NCBI GenBank assembly: GCA_036389035.1
Contig: DASVQQ010000012.1
Span: forward strand, 1 to 64,000
From: Jatrophihabitans sp.
GTDB taxonomy: Bacteria > Actinomycetota > Actinomycetes > Mycobacteriales > Jatrophihabitantaceae
Reading direction: 5' to 3'
Length of the DNA stretch: 64,000 nucleotides
Shown: piece by piece, positions 28,841-35,478 of the stretch
Numbering within the stretch: position 1 is the stretch's first letter
Layout: every line of letters starts with the position of its first letter
Position numbers and translations under genes: made by a program
Notes under the pieces: generated by a model
What the model saw: only the letters and a program-made list of their open reading frames with translations
Databases searched by the model: none
What the model was told of the DNA's origin: nothing

Positions 28841-30289
28841 ATGGCTGGAGGCAGCATGGCCGCCCCGAACCCCGATGCCCCACGCGGCGATAAGCCGCGC
28901 CGCGATGCCCCGCGCGGCGATGAGCCGGTGCCGCGCGACCGGCTGCGCCGGTTGACCGCGCGGGAGCGTGAGCGCTACGCCGCCGACCACCCGACGTCCA
29001 GAGCCCTGTTCGACCAGGCCGACCACCTGATCGGGCGGGTGCCGATGACCTGGATGAGCAAGTGGTCCGGTGGCTTCCCGCTCTATCTCGACACCGCCGC
29101 CGGCGCGCGGGTCACCGACGTCGACGGCCATCGCTACGCCGACTTCGCGCTCGGCGACACCGGCGCGATGGCCGGGCACTCGGCACCGGCCGTGACCGCG
29201 GCGATCAACCGCCGGGCCAGGCAGCAAGGCGGCATCACCACCATGCTGCCCACCGAGGACGCCGAATGGGTGGCCGCCGAGCTGGCCCGGCGGTTCGGCC
29301 TGCCGTACTGGTCGTTCTCGCTGTCGGCCACCGACGCCAACCGCTGGGCGATCAGGCTGGCCCGGCTGGTCACCGGACGCGGCAAGATCCTGGTGTTCTC
29401 CTACTGCTACCACGGCAGCGTCGATGAGACCTTCGCGATTCTCGACGACGCCGGCGACGTCCGGTCACGGCCGGGAAACGTCGGACCGGCGGTCGATCCG
29501 GCCAGCACCACCCGGGTCGCCCACTTCAACGACCTGGAGTCGGTGCGGGCCGGCCTGGAGCATGGCGACGTCGCGGTGATCGTCACCGAGCCCGCGCTGA
29601 CCAACATCGGCATCGTGCTGCCCGAGCCGGGGTTTCTGGACGGGTTGCGCCGGCTGGCCAGCCAGCACGGCGCGCTGCTGCTGATAGACGAGACGCACAC
29701 CTTGTCGGCCGGGCCGGGCGGCATGACCGCGACCGAAGGACTGCGGCCCGACATCGTGGTGGTGGGCAAGTCGATCGGCGGTGGCGTGGCGTGCGGCGCG
29801 TACGGCATCACCGAGCAGGTCGCCGCCCGCCTGGCCGAGCACACCCGCAGCGGCGCCGCCGACATCGTGGACGTGGGTGGCGTCGGTGGCACGCTGGCCG
29901 GCAATGCCCTGTCGACCGCCGCGATGCGAGCCACCCTGTCCGAGGTGCTGACCGAGCAGGCGTTCGAGAAGATGGGCGAGCTGGCCGCCCGCTACACCGC
30001 GGGGGTCCAGGCCAGCATCGACGAGCACCGGCTGCCGTGGTCGATCAGCCGGCTCGGCGCCCGCGCGGAGTACCGGTTCAGCTCGCCCGCGCCCCGCACC
30101 GGCAACGACTCCGCGGCGGCGGCTGACCCCGAGCTGGACGAGTATCTACACCTGTACCTGGCCAATCGGGGCGTGCTGCTCACGCCGTTCCACAACATGG
30201 CGTTGATGTGCCCGGCGACCGAAGTGGCCGATGTGGACCTGCACACCGAGCTGTTCGCCGCCGCCGTCTCGGACCTGCTCGGACGCTGA
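28841..30289 (+). CDS. class III (PLP-dependent) aminotransferase, GSA-like
   Basis: 482 residues. Aminotransferase class III fold with the PLP lysine K310 in VVVGKSIGGGVACG and the cofactor-contacting LLIDETHT. It is closest in look to glutamate-1-semialdehyde-type and transaminase proteins of actinomycetes; the amino donor is unknown. ATG at 28841 is preferred (GGAG 8 bases upstream); GTG at 28838 and ATG at 28856 are alternatives. The first ~35 residues carry a tandem DAPRGDKPRR / DAPRGDEP repeat outside the enzyme fold. It follows fahA by 19 bases and may join that operon. Confidence 0.88.
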   Translation: MAGGSMAAPNPDAPRGDKPRRDAPRGDEPVPRDRLRRLTARERERYAADHPTSRALFDQADHLIGRVPMTWMSKWSGGFPLYLDTAAGARVTDVDGHRYADFALGDTGAMAGHSAPAVTAAINRRARQQGGITTMLPTEDAEWVAAELARRFGLPYWSFSLSATDANRWAIRLARLVTGRGKILVFSYCYHGSVDETFAILDDAGDVRSRPGNVGPAVDPASTTRVAHFNDLESVRAGLEHGDVAVIVTEPALTNIGIVLPEPGFLDGLRRLASQHGALLLIDETHTLSAGPGGMTATEGLRPDIVVVGKSIGGGVACGAYGITEQVAARLAEHTRSGAADIVDVGGVGGTLAGNALSTAAMRATLSEVLTEQAFEKMGELAARYTAGVQASIDEHRLPWSISRLGARAEYRFSSPAPRTGNDSAAAADPELDEYLHLYLANRGVLLTPFHNMALMCPATEVADVDLHTELFAAAVSDLLGR

Positions 30290-30333
30290 GTCCCGGCCGC
30301 GTCGGTCCTGGCCCGGTCTGCCAGGATCAGCAC

Positions 30334-30621
30334 ATGGTCCTCGAAATCGCCCTGATCGACGTCCAGCCCGGCAGCGAGGCCGCCTTCGAGGCCGGCTACC
30401 GCGGCGTCGTCGGGGTGCTGCGCGAGTCGGCCGGCCTGCTCAGCCTGCGGATGACGCACGGGGTCGAGACCCCCACCCGCTTCGTGCTGCTGGTCGAGTG
30501 GGAGTCCCTGGAAGCCCACCAGGCGTTCCGGGACTCGGACCGGTTTCCGGTCTGGCGCTCCGGGATCGGTCCGCACCTGGCCCAGCCGCCGCACGTGGAG
30601 CACTTCACCGACGTGGGCTGA
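30334..30621 (+). CDS. antibiotic biosynthesis monooxygenase (ABM) domain protein
   Basis: 95 residues, one ABM/dimeric alpha-beta barrel domain: EIALIDVQPGSEAAFEAGY, LRMTHGVETPTRFVLLVEWES, then a HQAFRDSDRF helix and HVEHFTDV end. Such proteins oxidise quinol-type substrates without cofactors or act as stress barrels. ATG at 30334 is the first start with family character; the frame stays open upstream inside the aminotransferase. It is the last plus-strand gene before a strong hairpin. Confidence 0.85.
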   Translation: MVLEIALIDVQPGSEAAFEAGYRGVVGVLRESAGLLSLRMTHGVETPTRFVLLVEWESLEAHQAFRDSDRFPVWRSGIGPHLAQPPHVEHFTDVG

Positions 30622-30728
30622 GGCAGCCAAACCCGCAAAGGCTGTCGGCACACCGGAAACTCCGCTTTGTCGAATGTCTGATCAGACAGACCAACTGAGC
30701 ACTCAGGCGACGGCGCTGCGGCTGGGCA

Positions 30729-30765
30729 CCGCGGTGGCGTCGTCCCCCGAGCGACGCCACCGCGG
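30729..30765. terminator. 14-bp perfect-stem hairpin between convergent genes
   Basis: Bases 30729-30742 pair perfectly with 30752-30765 around a 9-base loop. It sits in the gap between the plus-strand ABM gene and the end of the minus-strand secreted-protein gene, so it can terminate both. No long T-run follows, as is usual in actinomycetes. A separate 12-bp palindrome lies at 30676-30687. Confidence 0.75.
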
Positions 30766-30777
30766 AACACCCTGCGC

Positions 30778-31215
30778 CTACCTGGTGATCTCGATCGTCA
30801 CGCTGTTCATCTCGTCGCCGCAGTGGTTCCGGCAGCCCCAAATCTCCGCGGTCGCGACTGCCGTCCCCTTGGCGAACGCCTTGCCAGGGCTCGCCGTGAC
30901 CCGCATCAGGATCCGCTGGTGGCTTCCGGTGCAGGAGACCCGCTGGTAGGTGGCGCCCACAGCAGTGGCGCTGCCGACCCGCTCGGTCACCCTGAGGTAC
31001 ACCTCGGCGTAAGTGGCGTTGCAGTAGACGTCGACGGGCACGTCGACCGCCGCGCCCCGGCTGACCAGGCTGGCCGGCGACAGTGGGGTGACGTCGAGGT
31101 GCAGGCCGCCGGAGTAGTACGCCACCGCCGGTGAGCTGGGGCTGAGCAGCGCGAGCGCGGTCCCGCCGACCAGTGCGACGCCGATCACGCCTGCCTTCAT
31201 CTTGTTGGTGTTCAT
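30778..31215 (-). CDS. secreted four-cysteine protein, unknown function
   Basis: 145 residues: Sec signal peptide (MNTNKMKAGVIGVALVGG..., hydrophobic to about residue 30, likely cut after PAVA), then a beta-rich domain with four cysteines (VYCNATY, RVSCTG, WGCRNHC) that could form two disulfides. No family is recognised. GGAAGGAG lies 5 bases before the ATG, and its first codon overlaps the stop of the O-antigen-ligase-like gene (ATGA). The two are therefore made together at the envelope. Confidence 0.8.
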   Translation of the reverse strand: MNTNKMKAGVIGVALVGGTALALLSPSSPAVAYYSGGLHLDVTPLSPASLVSRGAAVDVPVDVYCNATYAEVYLRVTERVGSATAVGATYQRVSCTGSHQRILMRVTASPGKAFAKGTAVATAEIWGCRNHCGDEMNSVTIEITR

Positions 31216-32639
31216 CGGAACTCCTTCCGCGAAGTCTCCCCCGCTGATTGGGTGATGCGGCCAGCCGGCGCTTCCGGTGAGGCCAGACCGACCAGTGCCG
31301 CTGCCAATAGCGGGATGGCCGGGATATGCCAGACAAAGTCGAAGCCGGCGTGAAAGGCCAGCGCGGCAGTTGCCGCCAGGGCGCCCGCGCTCACCGCCCC
31401 GCCGGTCCGGCGGCGCTGGTAGAGCCGCCGCAGGAGGGTCACCAGCAGCGTGGCCAGCAGTACTCCCCCGACAATGCCGAGTTCGGCGAGCACCTGCAGG
31501 TACTCGTTGTGGGCGTAGCGGTAAACCTTGCTACCGGTGCCCGGGGCCCAGGTCAGGCTGGGCAGGCTGGGCCCGGCGCCGATCAGCCAGTGCTGTTGAA
31601 AAACCTCTAGAGCCGCATGGAACGAGGCAGCCCGCTCAGGGTCATCGACGGTCAACCGGGCGCCGGTGACAGCCGTGACGCCGCTCCACCCCGGCAACCT
31701 GAATCCGAGTGCCAGCAACGCCAGGCCGCCGACGGCGACCAGGCTGTACCGGCTGAACGGGCTGTGTCGGCTGGGCCGCAGAGCCGTCGCACCAACGCTG
31801 ATCGCGAGGCCGGCGGCAAGGGCCATCCCGGCCAGGACCGGCCGCGGACTGCTCGCCGTCATGGTGGGGACCAGTCCGAACGCCGCGACCACCGCCCCGA
31901 GCACCGGTCCCCACCCGGCACGCAGCAGCGCCCGTGGTCCGCGCGCGGCGGCGAGAACCAGCAGCCCTACCGCCACCGCCATCAGGCCGGCGCGGCTGAG
32001 GGTGGCGATCAGCCCGGTGAGCAACACGGTCGTGCCGAGCGCCAGCCGCGTCGAGCGCGGCGTTTCGGTCAGGCAGGCCAACGTGATCAAGGCCAGCATC
32101 GCCAGGATGATCGCCGTTGCGTTCGGATAAGTGAGGGTCGACGAGGCCCGCCACAACCCCTGGCCCTGCCAGGTCCACCGTTGCCAGTGCAGCGCCAGTC
32201 CCAGCCAGCCAAGCAGCGCGATCAGCACCCCGCAGCCGACGAGTCCGGTCAGCACCAGGTCACGGGCGCCGGCGTCCAGCCCGCGACACGCTATGAAGAC
32301 TGCGAGTATCCCGATCAGCAGAGCGAGGTAGGGAACAGCCGCGCGTGGATCGTGATGCAGCGCCGCGCCGATCACCGCCCACCCCGCCAGGCCGGCCAGC
32401 GCGAGCGTGACCGGGCGGTCCGCACGCGCGAGCCGGTGCAAGCCGGGTAGCGCCAGCAACGCCGCACCCAGCAACGCGGCCACCCAGAGCTGCGCTCGCG
32501 GGTAGAAAGCCCCTTGCGCGACAAGGGAAACGCTGAGAGCCGCGAGCAGCAGCGGAGCTCCCCACTGCGGGCTGATGACCCACCGCGCGGGCGTCGGCAC
32601 GCTCACCGGAGCACGTCCGGCCGGCTCTATACATTGCAT
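31212..32639 (-). CDS. O-antigen ligase/polymerase-like multi-span membrane protein
   Basis: About 475 residues, at least ten membrane spans. Near the C terminus the Wzy_C-type signature appears: WLIGAGPSLPSLTWAPGTGSKVYRYAHNEYLQVLAELGIVGGVLL (H in the YAHNEYL loop), as in O-antigen ligases and Wzy polymerases. In a Gram-positive it would act on an exported polysaccharide or glycoprotein. Start is uncertain: TTG 32657, ATG 32639 (given here) or GTG 32606 just before the first span. It ends in a four-base overlap with the secreted protein. Confidence 0.82.
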   Translation of the reverse strand: MQCIEPAGRAPVSVPTPARWVISPQWGAPLLLAALSVSLVAQGAFYPRAQLWVAALLGAALLALPGLHRLARADRPVTLALAGLAGWAVIGAALHHDPRAAVPYLALLIGILAVFIACRGLDAGARDLVLTGLVGCGVLIALLGWLGLALHWQRWTWQGQGLWRASSTLTYPNATAIILAMLALITLACLTETPRSTRLALGTTVLLTGLIATLSRAGLMAVAVGLLVLAAARGPRALLRAGWGPVLGAVVAAFGLVPTMTASSPRPVLAGMALAAGLAISVGATALRPSRHSPFSRYSLVAVGGLALLALGFRLPGWSGVTAVTGARLTVDDPERAASFHAALEVFQQHWLIGAGPSLPSLTWAPGTGSKVYRYAHNEYLQVLAELGIVGGVLLATLLVTLLRRLYQRRRTGGAVSAGALAATAALAFHAGFDFVWHIPAIPLLAAALVGLASPEAPAGRITQSAGETSRKEFR

Positions 32640-32730
32640 GTAGCTAAAGAGTCGCAACTACCCGGATCCGTTGCTTTGCTATGTGTCTATCCCATAACGA
32701 AAGTTCTTCGCGTGATGGGCCCTAGTCACG

Positions 32731-32852
32731 ATCAGGACGTAGCGAGCAGGTCGGAGCGAGCAGGTCGTAGCGATCAGATCGGGGCGGATCAGATCGTGGC
32801 GGATCAGATCGTGGCGGATCAGGGTCAGCGGCTTCAGGGTCAGCGGCTTCAG
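32731..32852. repeat. 14-15-bp degenerate tandem repeats at the end of the VOC gene
   Basis: A run of short units (AGCGAGCAGGTCG, GCGGATCAGATCG) changes gradually left to right, then becomes two near-perfect 15-bp units (GGTCAGCGGCTTCAG) at about 32823-32852. The VOC stop codon (32849-32851) lies in the last unit, so most repeats are downstream of it. Slippage on a GATCAG-rich core is the likely origin. Confidence 0.75.
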
Positions 32853-33289
32853 GGCATGGCCGGGCGGGCGCTGCCGGGTTGGCGCAACAGCACCTCGATG
32901 AGGTTGCCGGCCGGGTCGGTGAACTGGGTTCCGTAGTAGTCCAGCTGAGCGGACTCCCAGTCCCGAGGCGCCTGCACCACCGGGATGCCGGCGTCCCGGG
33001 CCACTGCGTGCACCTGGCGCACCAGCGCCGGCTCGGTGACCGCCAGTGCCAGATGCGCGCCGCTGGTCGGGGCCGGACCGGCCACCAGCCACAGCACCAG
33101 CCGACCGGCGGAGCTGCCGTAGCCCACCGCCGCGACGGTGCCGGTGTCGTCGGAGTCGCCTTCGGGGTCGGAGAAGTCGACGGTCGGGACCAGGCCGAGG
33201 CAGCCCAGCAAGGCGTCATATACTGCCCGACTGGCCTCGAAGTCCTCGGCGACGATCGTGACGTGATCCAGAGTCGTGCTCACCGGCAT
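32849..33289 (-). CDS. VOC-superfamily protein (glyoxalase-like)
   Basis: 146 residues: [26 protein letters not shown] at the start (metal His after the first strand), [24 protein letters not shown] in the middle and [18 protein letters not shown] at the end (metal Glu in NLIEV). This pattern is the common glyoxalase/dioxygenase-fold single-subunit type. Substrate unknown. ATG at 33287-33289 with GAGG only 2 bases upstream. The frame is open on the minus strand to 34600 but only through the antisense of psuG. Confidence 0.88.
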   Translation of the reverse strand: MPVSTTLDHVTIVAEDFEASRAVYDALLGCLGLVPTVDFSDPEGDSDDTGTVAAVGYGSSAGRLVLWLVAGPAPTSGAHLALAVTEPALVRQVHAVARDAGIPVVQAPRDWESAQLDYYGTQFTDPAGNLIEVLLRQPGSARPAMP

Positions 33290-33322
33290 GACCTCATCTC
33301 TACCGGATCGAGGAAACGCACC

Positions 33323-34234
33323 GTGCAGGTACACCCCGAAGTCGCGTCCGCGCTCGCGGCCGGCCGTCCGGTCGTGGCGCTGGAGAGCACGATCATCAGC
33401 CACGGGCTGCCCCGGCCGGCCAACCTGGACATCGCCCGCGAGATCGAGCAGGCGGTCCGCGACTCCGGCGCGGTGCCCGCGACGATCGCGGTCGTCGACG
33501 GCCGGCCACGGGTCGGCCTGGACGATGAGGCGCTGCGGGTGATCGCGGCCTCCGACGACGTGGTGAAGGTAAGCGTCCGCGACCTGGCGACCATCGCCGC
33601 TCGCAAGGGAAATGGCGCCACTACGGTGGCCTCGACCGCGCACCTGGCCGCGCGGGCCGGCATCGCGGTGTTCGCCACCGGCGGTCTCGGCGGCGTGCAC
33701 CGGCAGGCCCGCGAGTCCTGGGACGAGTCCGCCGACCTGGGCACGCTGTCCCGGACGCCGATCACCGTGGTCTGCGCCGGGGTGAAATCGATCCTGGACG
33801 TGGCGGCCACCCTGGAACGGCTGGAGACGCTGAACGTCGGCGTCCTCGGCTACCGCACGGACGCCTTTCCCGGTTTCTACCTCGCCGACTCCGGGCACCG
33901 GCTGGACTGGCGGGTCGACTCGGCCGCTGAGGTGGCCGCCGTGATGCGGGCCCGGACCGAGCTGGGAACCGACCGGTTCGGGCTGATCGTGGCCAACCCG
34001 ATCCCGGCCGCCGACGAGCTGGACCGGCAACTGCACGACCGCACCCTGGCCGCCGGCCTGACGGCCCTCAGCCGCGGCGGGGTCACCGGCAAGCAGGTGA
34101 CGCCGTTCCTGCTGGAGTTCTTCCACCGCGAGACCGAGGGCGCCTCGCTGCGGGCGAACGTCCGGCTGGTGTTGAACAACGCCCGGGTCGCGGCCGAGAT
34201 CGCGGTGGCCTACGCGGCCTCGGCCGCCGGGTGA
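33323..34234 (+). CDS. psuG: pseudouridine-5'-phosphate glycosidase
   Basis: 303 residues. Splits pseudouridine 5'-phosphate into uracil and ribose 5-phosphate. Family motifs are complete: [17 protein letters not shown] (catalytic Glu), [37 protein letters not shown] and [19 protein letters not shown]. The GTG at 33323 has GAGGA 8 bases upstream. Followed after 7 bases by a PfkB kinase gene, which by analogy phosphorylates pseudouridine to make its substrate. Confidence 0.95.
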   Translation: MQVHPEVASALAAGRPVVALESTIISHGLPRPANLDIAREIEQAVRDSGAVPATIAVVDGRPRVGLDDEALRVIAASDDVVKVSVRDLATIAARKGNGATTVASTAHLAARAGIAVFATGGLGGVHRQARESWDESADLGTLSRTPITVVCAGVKSILDVAATLERLETLNVGVLGYRTDAFPGFYLADSGHRLDWRVDSAAEVAAVMRARTELGTDRFGLIVANPIPAADELDRQLHDRTLAAGLTALSRGGVTGKQVTPFLLEFFHRETEGASLRANVRLVLNNARVAAEIAVAYAASAAG

Positions 34235-34241
34235 TCCGGCG

Positions 34242-35138
34242 GTGCGGTTGATGGGGCCAGGCGGGCGGGTGGTCTGCGTCGGCGATGTGATGCTCGACAT
34301 CTCGGCGGCGCTGCCGGGCCCGCTGGCGATGGGTTCGGACACCCCGGCGCCGATCAGCTTCGGCCACGGCGGCTCGGCCGCCAACACCGCGGCCTGGCTG
34401 GCCGAGCAGGGGGTGCCGTGCGTGTTCGCCGGCCGGGTCGGCGACGATCCGTTCGGCCAGGACGCGGTCGCCGCGCTGCGCTCGCACGGCGTGATCACCG
34501 AGGTGTCGACAGATCCGGACACCGCGACCGGGATCTGCCTGGTGCTGGTGAGCCCGGACGGCGAGCGCACCATGGTGCCCTCGGCGGGCGCCAACGCCAC
34601 CCTCAGCGCGGCCGACCTGGGAGATGACCTGCTGACGGCTTCCGATCACCTGCACCTGTCCGGCTACACCCTGCTGAACCCCGGCTCCCGAGCGGCGGCG
34701 CTGTTCGCTCTGCGACTGGCGGGCTCGGTCGGCGCCTCGGTGTCGGTGGACGCGGCCTCGGCCGGGCCGATCCTGGCGCTCGGAGCACAGCGGTTCCTGG
34801 ACTGGCTCGAGCCCGGCGTGCTGTTGCTTGCCAACACCGACGAGTTGGCCGCCCTGACCGGCGCCGGCGACCAGGACGCGGGCCTGGAAGCCCTGGTGGC
34901 CCGGCAGCTGAGCGTGGTGCTCAAGCGCGGCAGCGCGGGCAGCGTGCTGGCCACCGCGGCCGGACGCTGGCACTCGGCCGCCGAGCCTGCCGAGGTGCTG
35001 GACACCACTGGAGCCGGCGATGCCTTCGCCGCCGGGTTGCTGGCGGCGCTGTGGAATGGCGCCAAGCTGATCGAGGCGCTGGTCGAGGGGAACCGGCTCG
35101 GCGCGACGGCGGTCGGCCGGCTAGGCGGACGACCCTGA
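34242..35138 (+). CDS. PfkB-family sugar/nucleoside kinase, probable pseudouridine kinase
   Basis: 298 residues. GGxxxNxA-type N-terminal motif (FGHGGSAANTAAWLA) and the C-terminal PfkB signature DTTGAGDAFAAGLL with the catalytic Asp. Position directly after psuG makes PsuK (pseudouridine to pseudouridine 5'-phosphate) the best reading, but ribokinase-like enzymes look similar, so no symbol is given. GTG 34242 or ATG 34251 may be the start. The gene ends 152 bases before the lanthipeptide precursor. Confidence 0.88.
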   Translation: MRLMGPGGRVVCVGDVMLDISAALPGPLAMGSDTPAPISFGHGGSAANTAAWLAEQGVPCVFAGRVGDDPFGQDAVAALRSHGVITEVSTDPDTATGICLVLVSPDGERTMVPSAGANATLSAADLGDDLLTASDHLHLSGYTLLNPGSRAAALFALRLAGSVGASVSVDAASAGPILALGAQRFLDWLEPGVLLLANTDELAALTGAGDQDAGLEALVARQLSVVLKRGSAGSVLATAAGRWHSAAEPAEVLDTTGAGDAFAAGLLAALWNGAKLIEALVEGNRLGATAVGRLGGRP

Positions 35139-35207
35139 GTTTGCCGCTCGGCAGGCGCGGATGCCCGAACAGAGACGGAAAGCCTACTTGCCTGGACATT
35201 AAGCCTA

Positions 35208-35236
35208 TTGTCCGGTTTATGCAGCTCTCTTAACGT
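35208..35236 (+). promoter_or_regulatory. candidate promoter of the lanthipeptide operon
   Basis: TTGTCC at 35208-35213 and TAACGT at 35231-35236 are separated by 17 bases, an acceptable -35/-10 pair, 55 bases before the precursor ATG. The surrounding 35139-35290 gap holds no other gene. It is a by-eye match only. Confidence 0.35.
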
Positions 35237-35273
35237 GAAGGTTGGTTCCTTCTCACAAGTGGAACCATCCTTC
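35237..35273. promoter_or_regulatory. 13-bp inverted repeat in the precursor leader region
   Basis: Arms at 35237-35249 and 35261-35273 pair at 12 of 13 positions around an 11-base loop. The element begins right after the candidate -10 and ends 6 bases before the AAGGAG ribosome site of lanA, so it can act as an operator or as an RNA hairpin in the 5' leader. Confidence 0.65.
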
Positions 35274-35290
35274 TCTCCTAAGGAGTTGTC

Positions 35291-35461
35291 ATGATCACCA
35301 GTTCCGACTCGCTCATTGCCGCATGGCGCACCAGCGCCGAGGACAACCCGGCCGGTCCGCTGTTCTCCACCCCGTTCGCCGAAGCCGACCTGACGAGCTC
35401 GGACCCGCTTATGAGCTCGTGCTCGTGGTGTTCGGCCTCCCGCACTGCCCAGTGCTGTTGA
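35291..35461 (+). CDS. class II lanthipeptide precursor peptide (LanA)
   Basis: 56 residues, start MITSSDSLIAAWR. The leader resembles type 2 (mersacidin/lichenicidin-like) leaders: an AW-R motif at 11-13 and NPAG at 19-22, then an acidic stretch (EADLTSSD). The C-terminal core (about 42-56) is SSCSWCSASRTAQCC, with four Cys (44, 47, 55, 56) and five Ser plus one Thr that could be dehydrated. A strong AAGGAG (35280-35285) lies 5 bases before the ATG, and the LanM gene follows 17 bases after the stop. There is no Gly-Gly cleavage site. The core is unlike any lantibiotic I know. Confidence 0.82.
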   Translation: MITSSDSLIAAWRTSAEDNPAGPLFSTPFAEADLTSSDPLMSSCSWCSASRTAQCC

Positions 35462-35478
35462 TTCAAGGCTGAGCGTCC

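Noticed and set aside
25381..32852. Short tandem repeats as possible CRISPR arrays
   Set aside because: Units are 10-15 bases and contiguous without spacers; no cas genes occur.
33290..34600. Long minus-strand extension upstream of the VOC gene, making a 583-residue fusion
   Set aside because: Only the last 146 residues have VOC motifs; the rest is antisense to psuG and the PfkB kinase. The ATG at 33287-33289 fits the family start.
35242..35472. 76-residue ORF overlapping the lanthipeptide precursor in another frame
   Set aside because: No ribosome site at its ATG and no leader/core pattern; the overlapping frame at 35291 has AAGGAG, a lantibiotic-type leader and a Cys-rich core.
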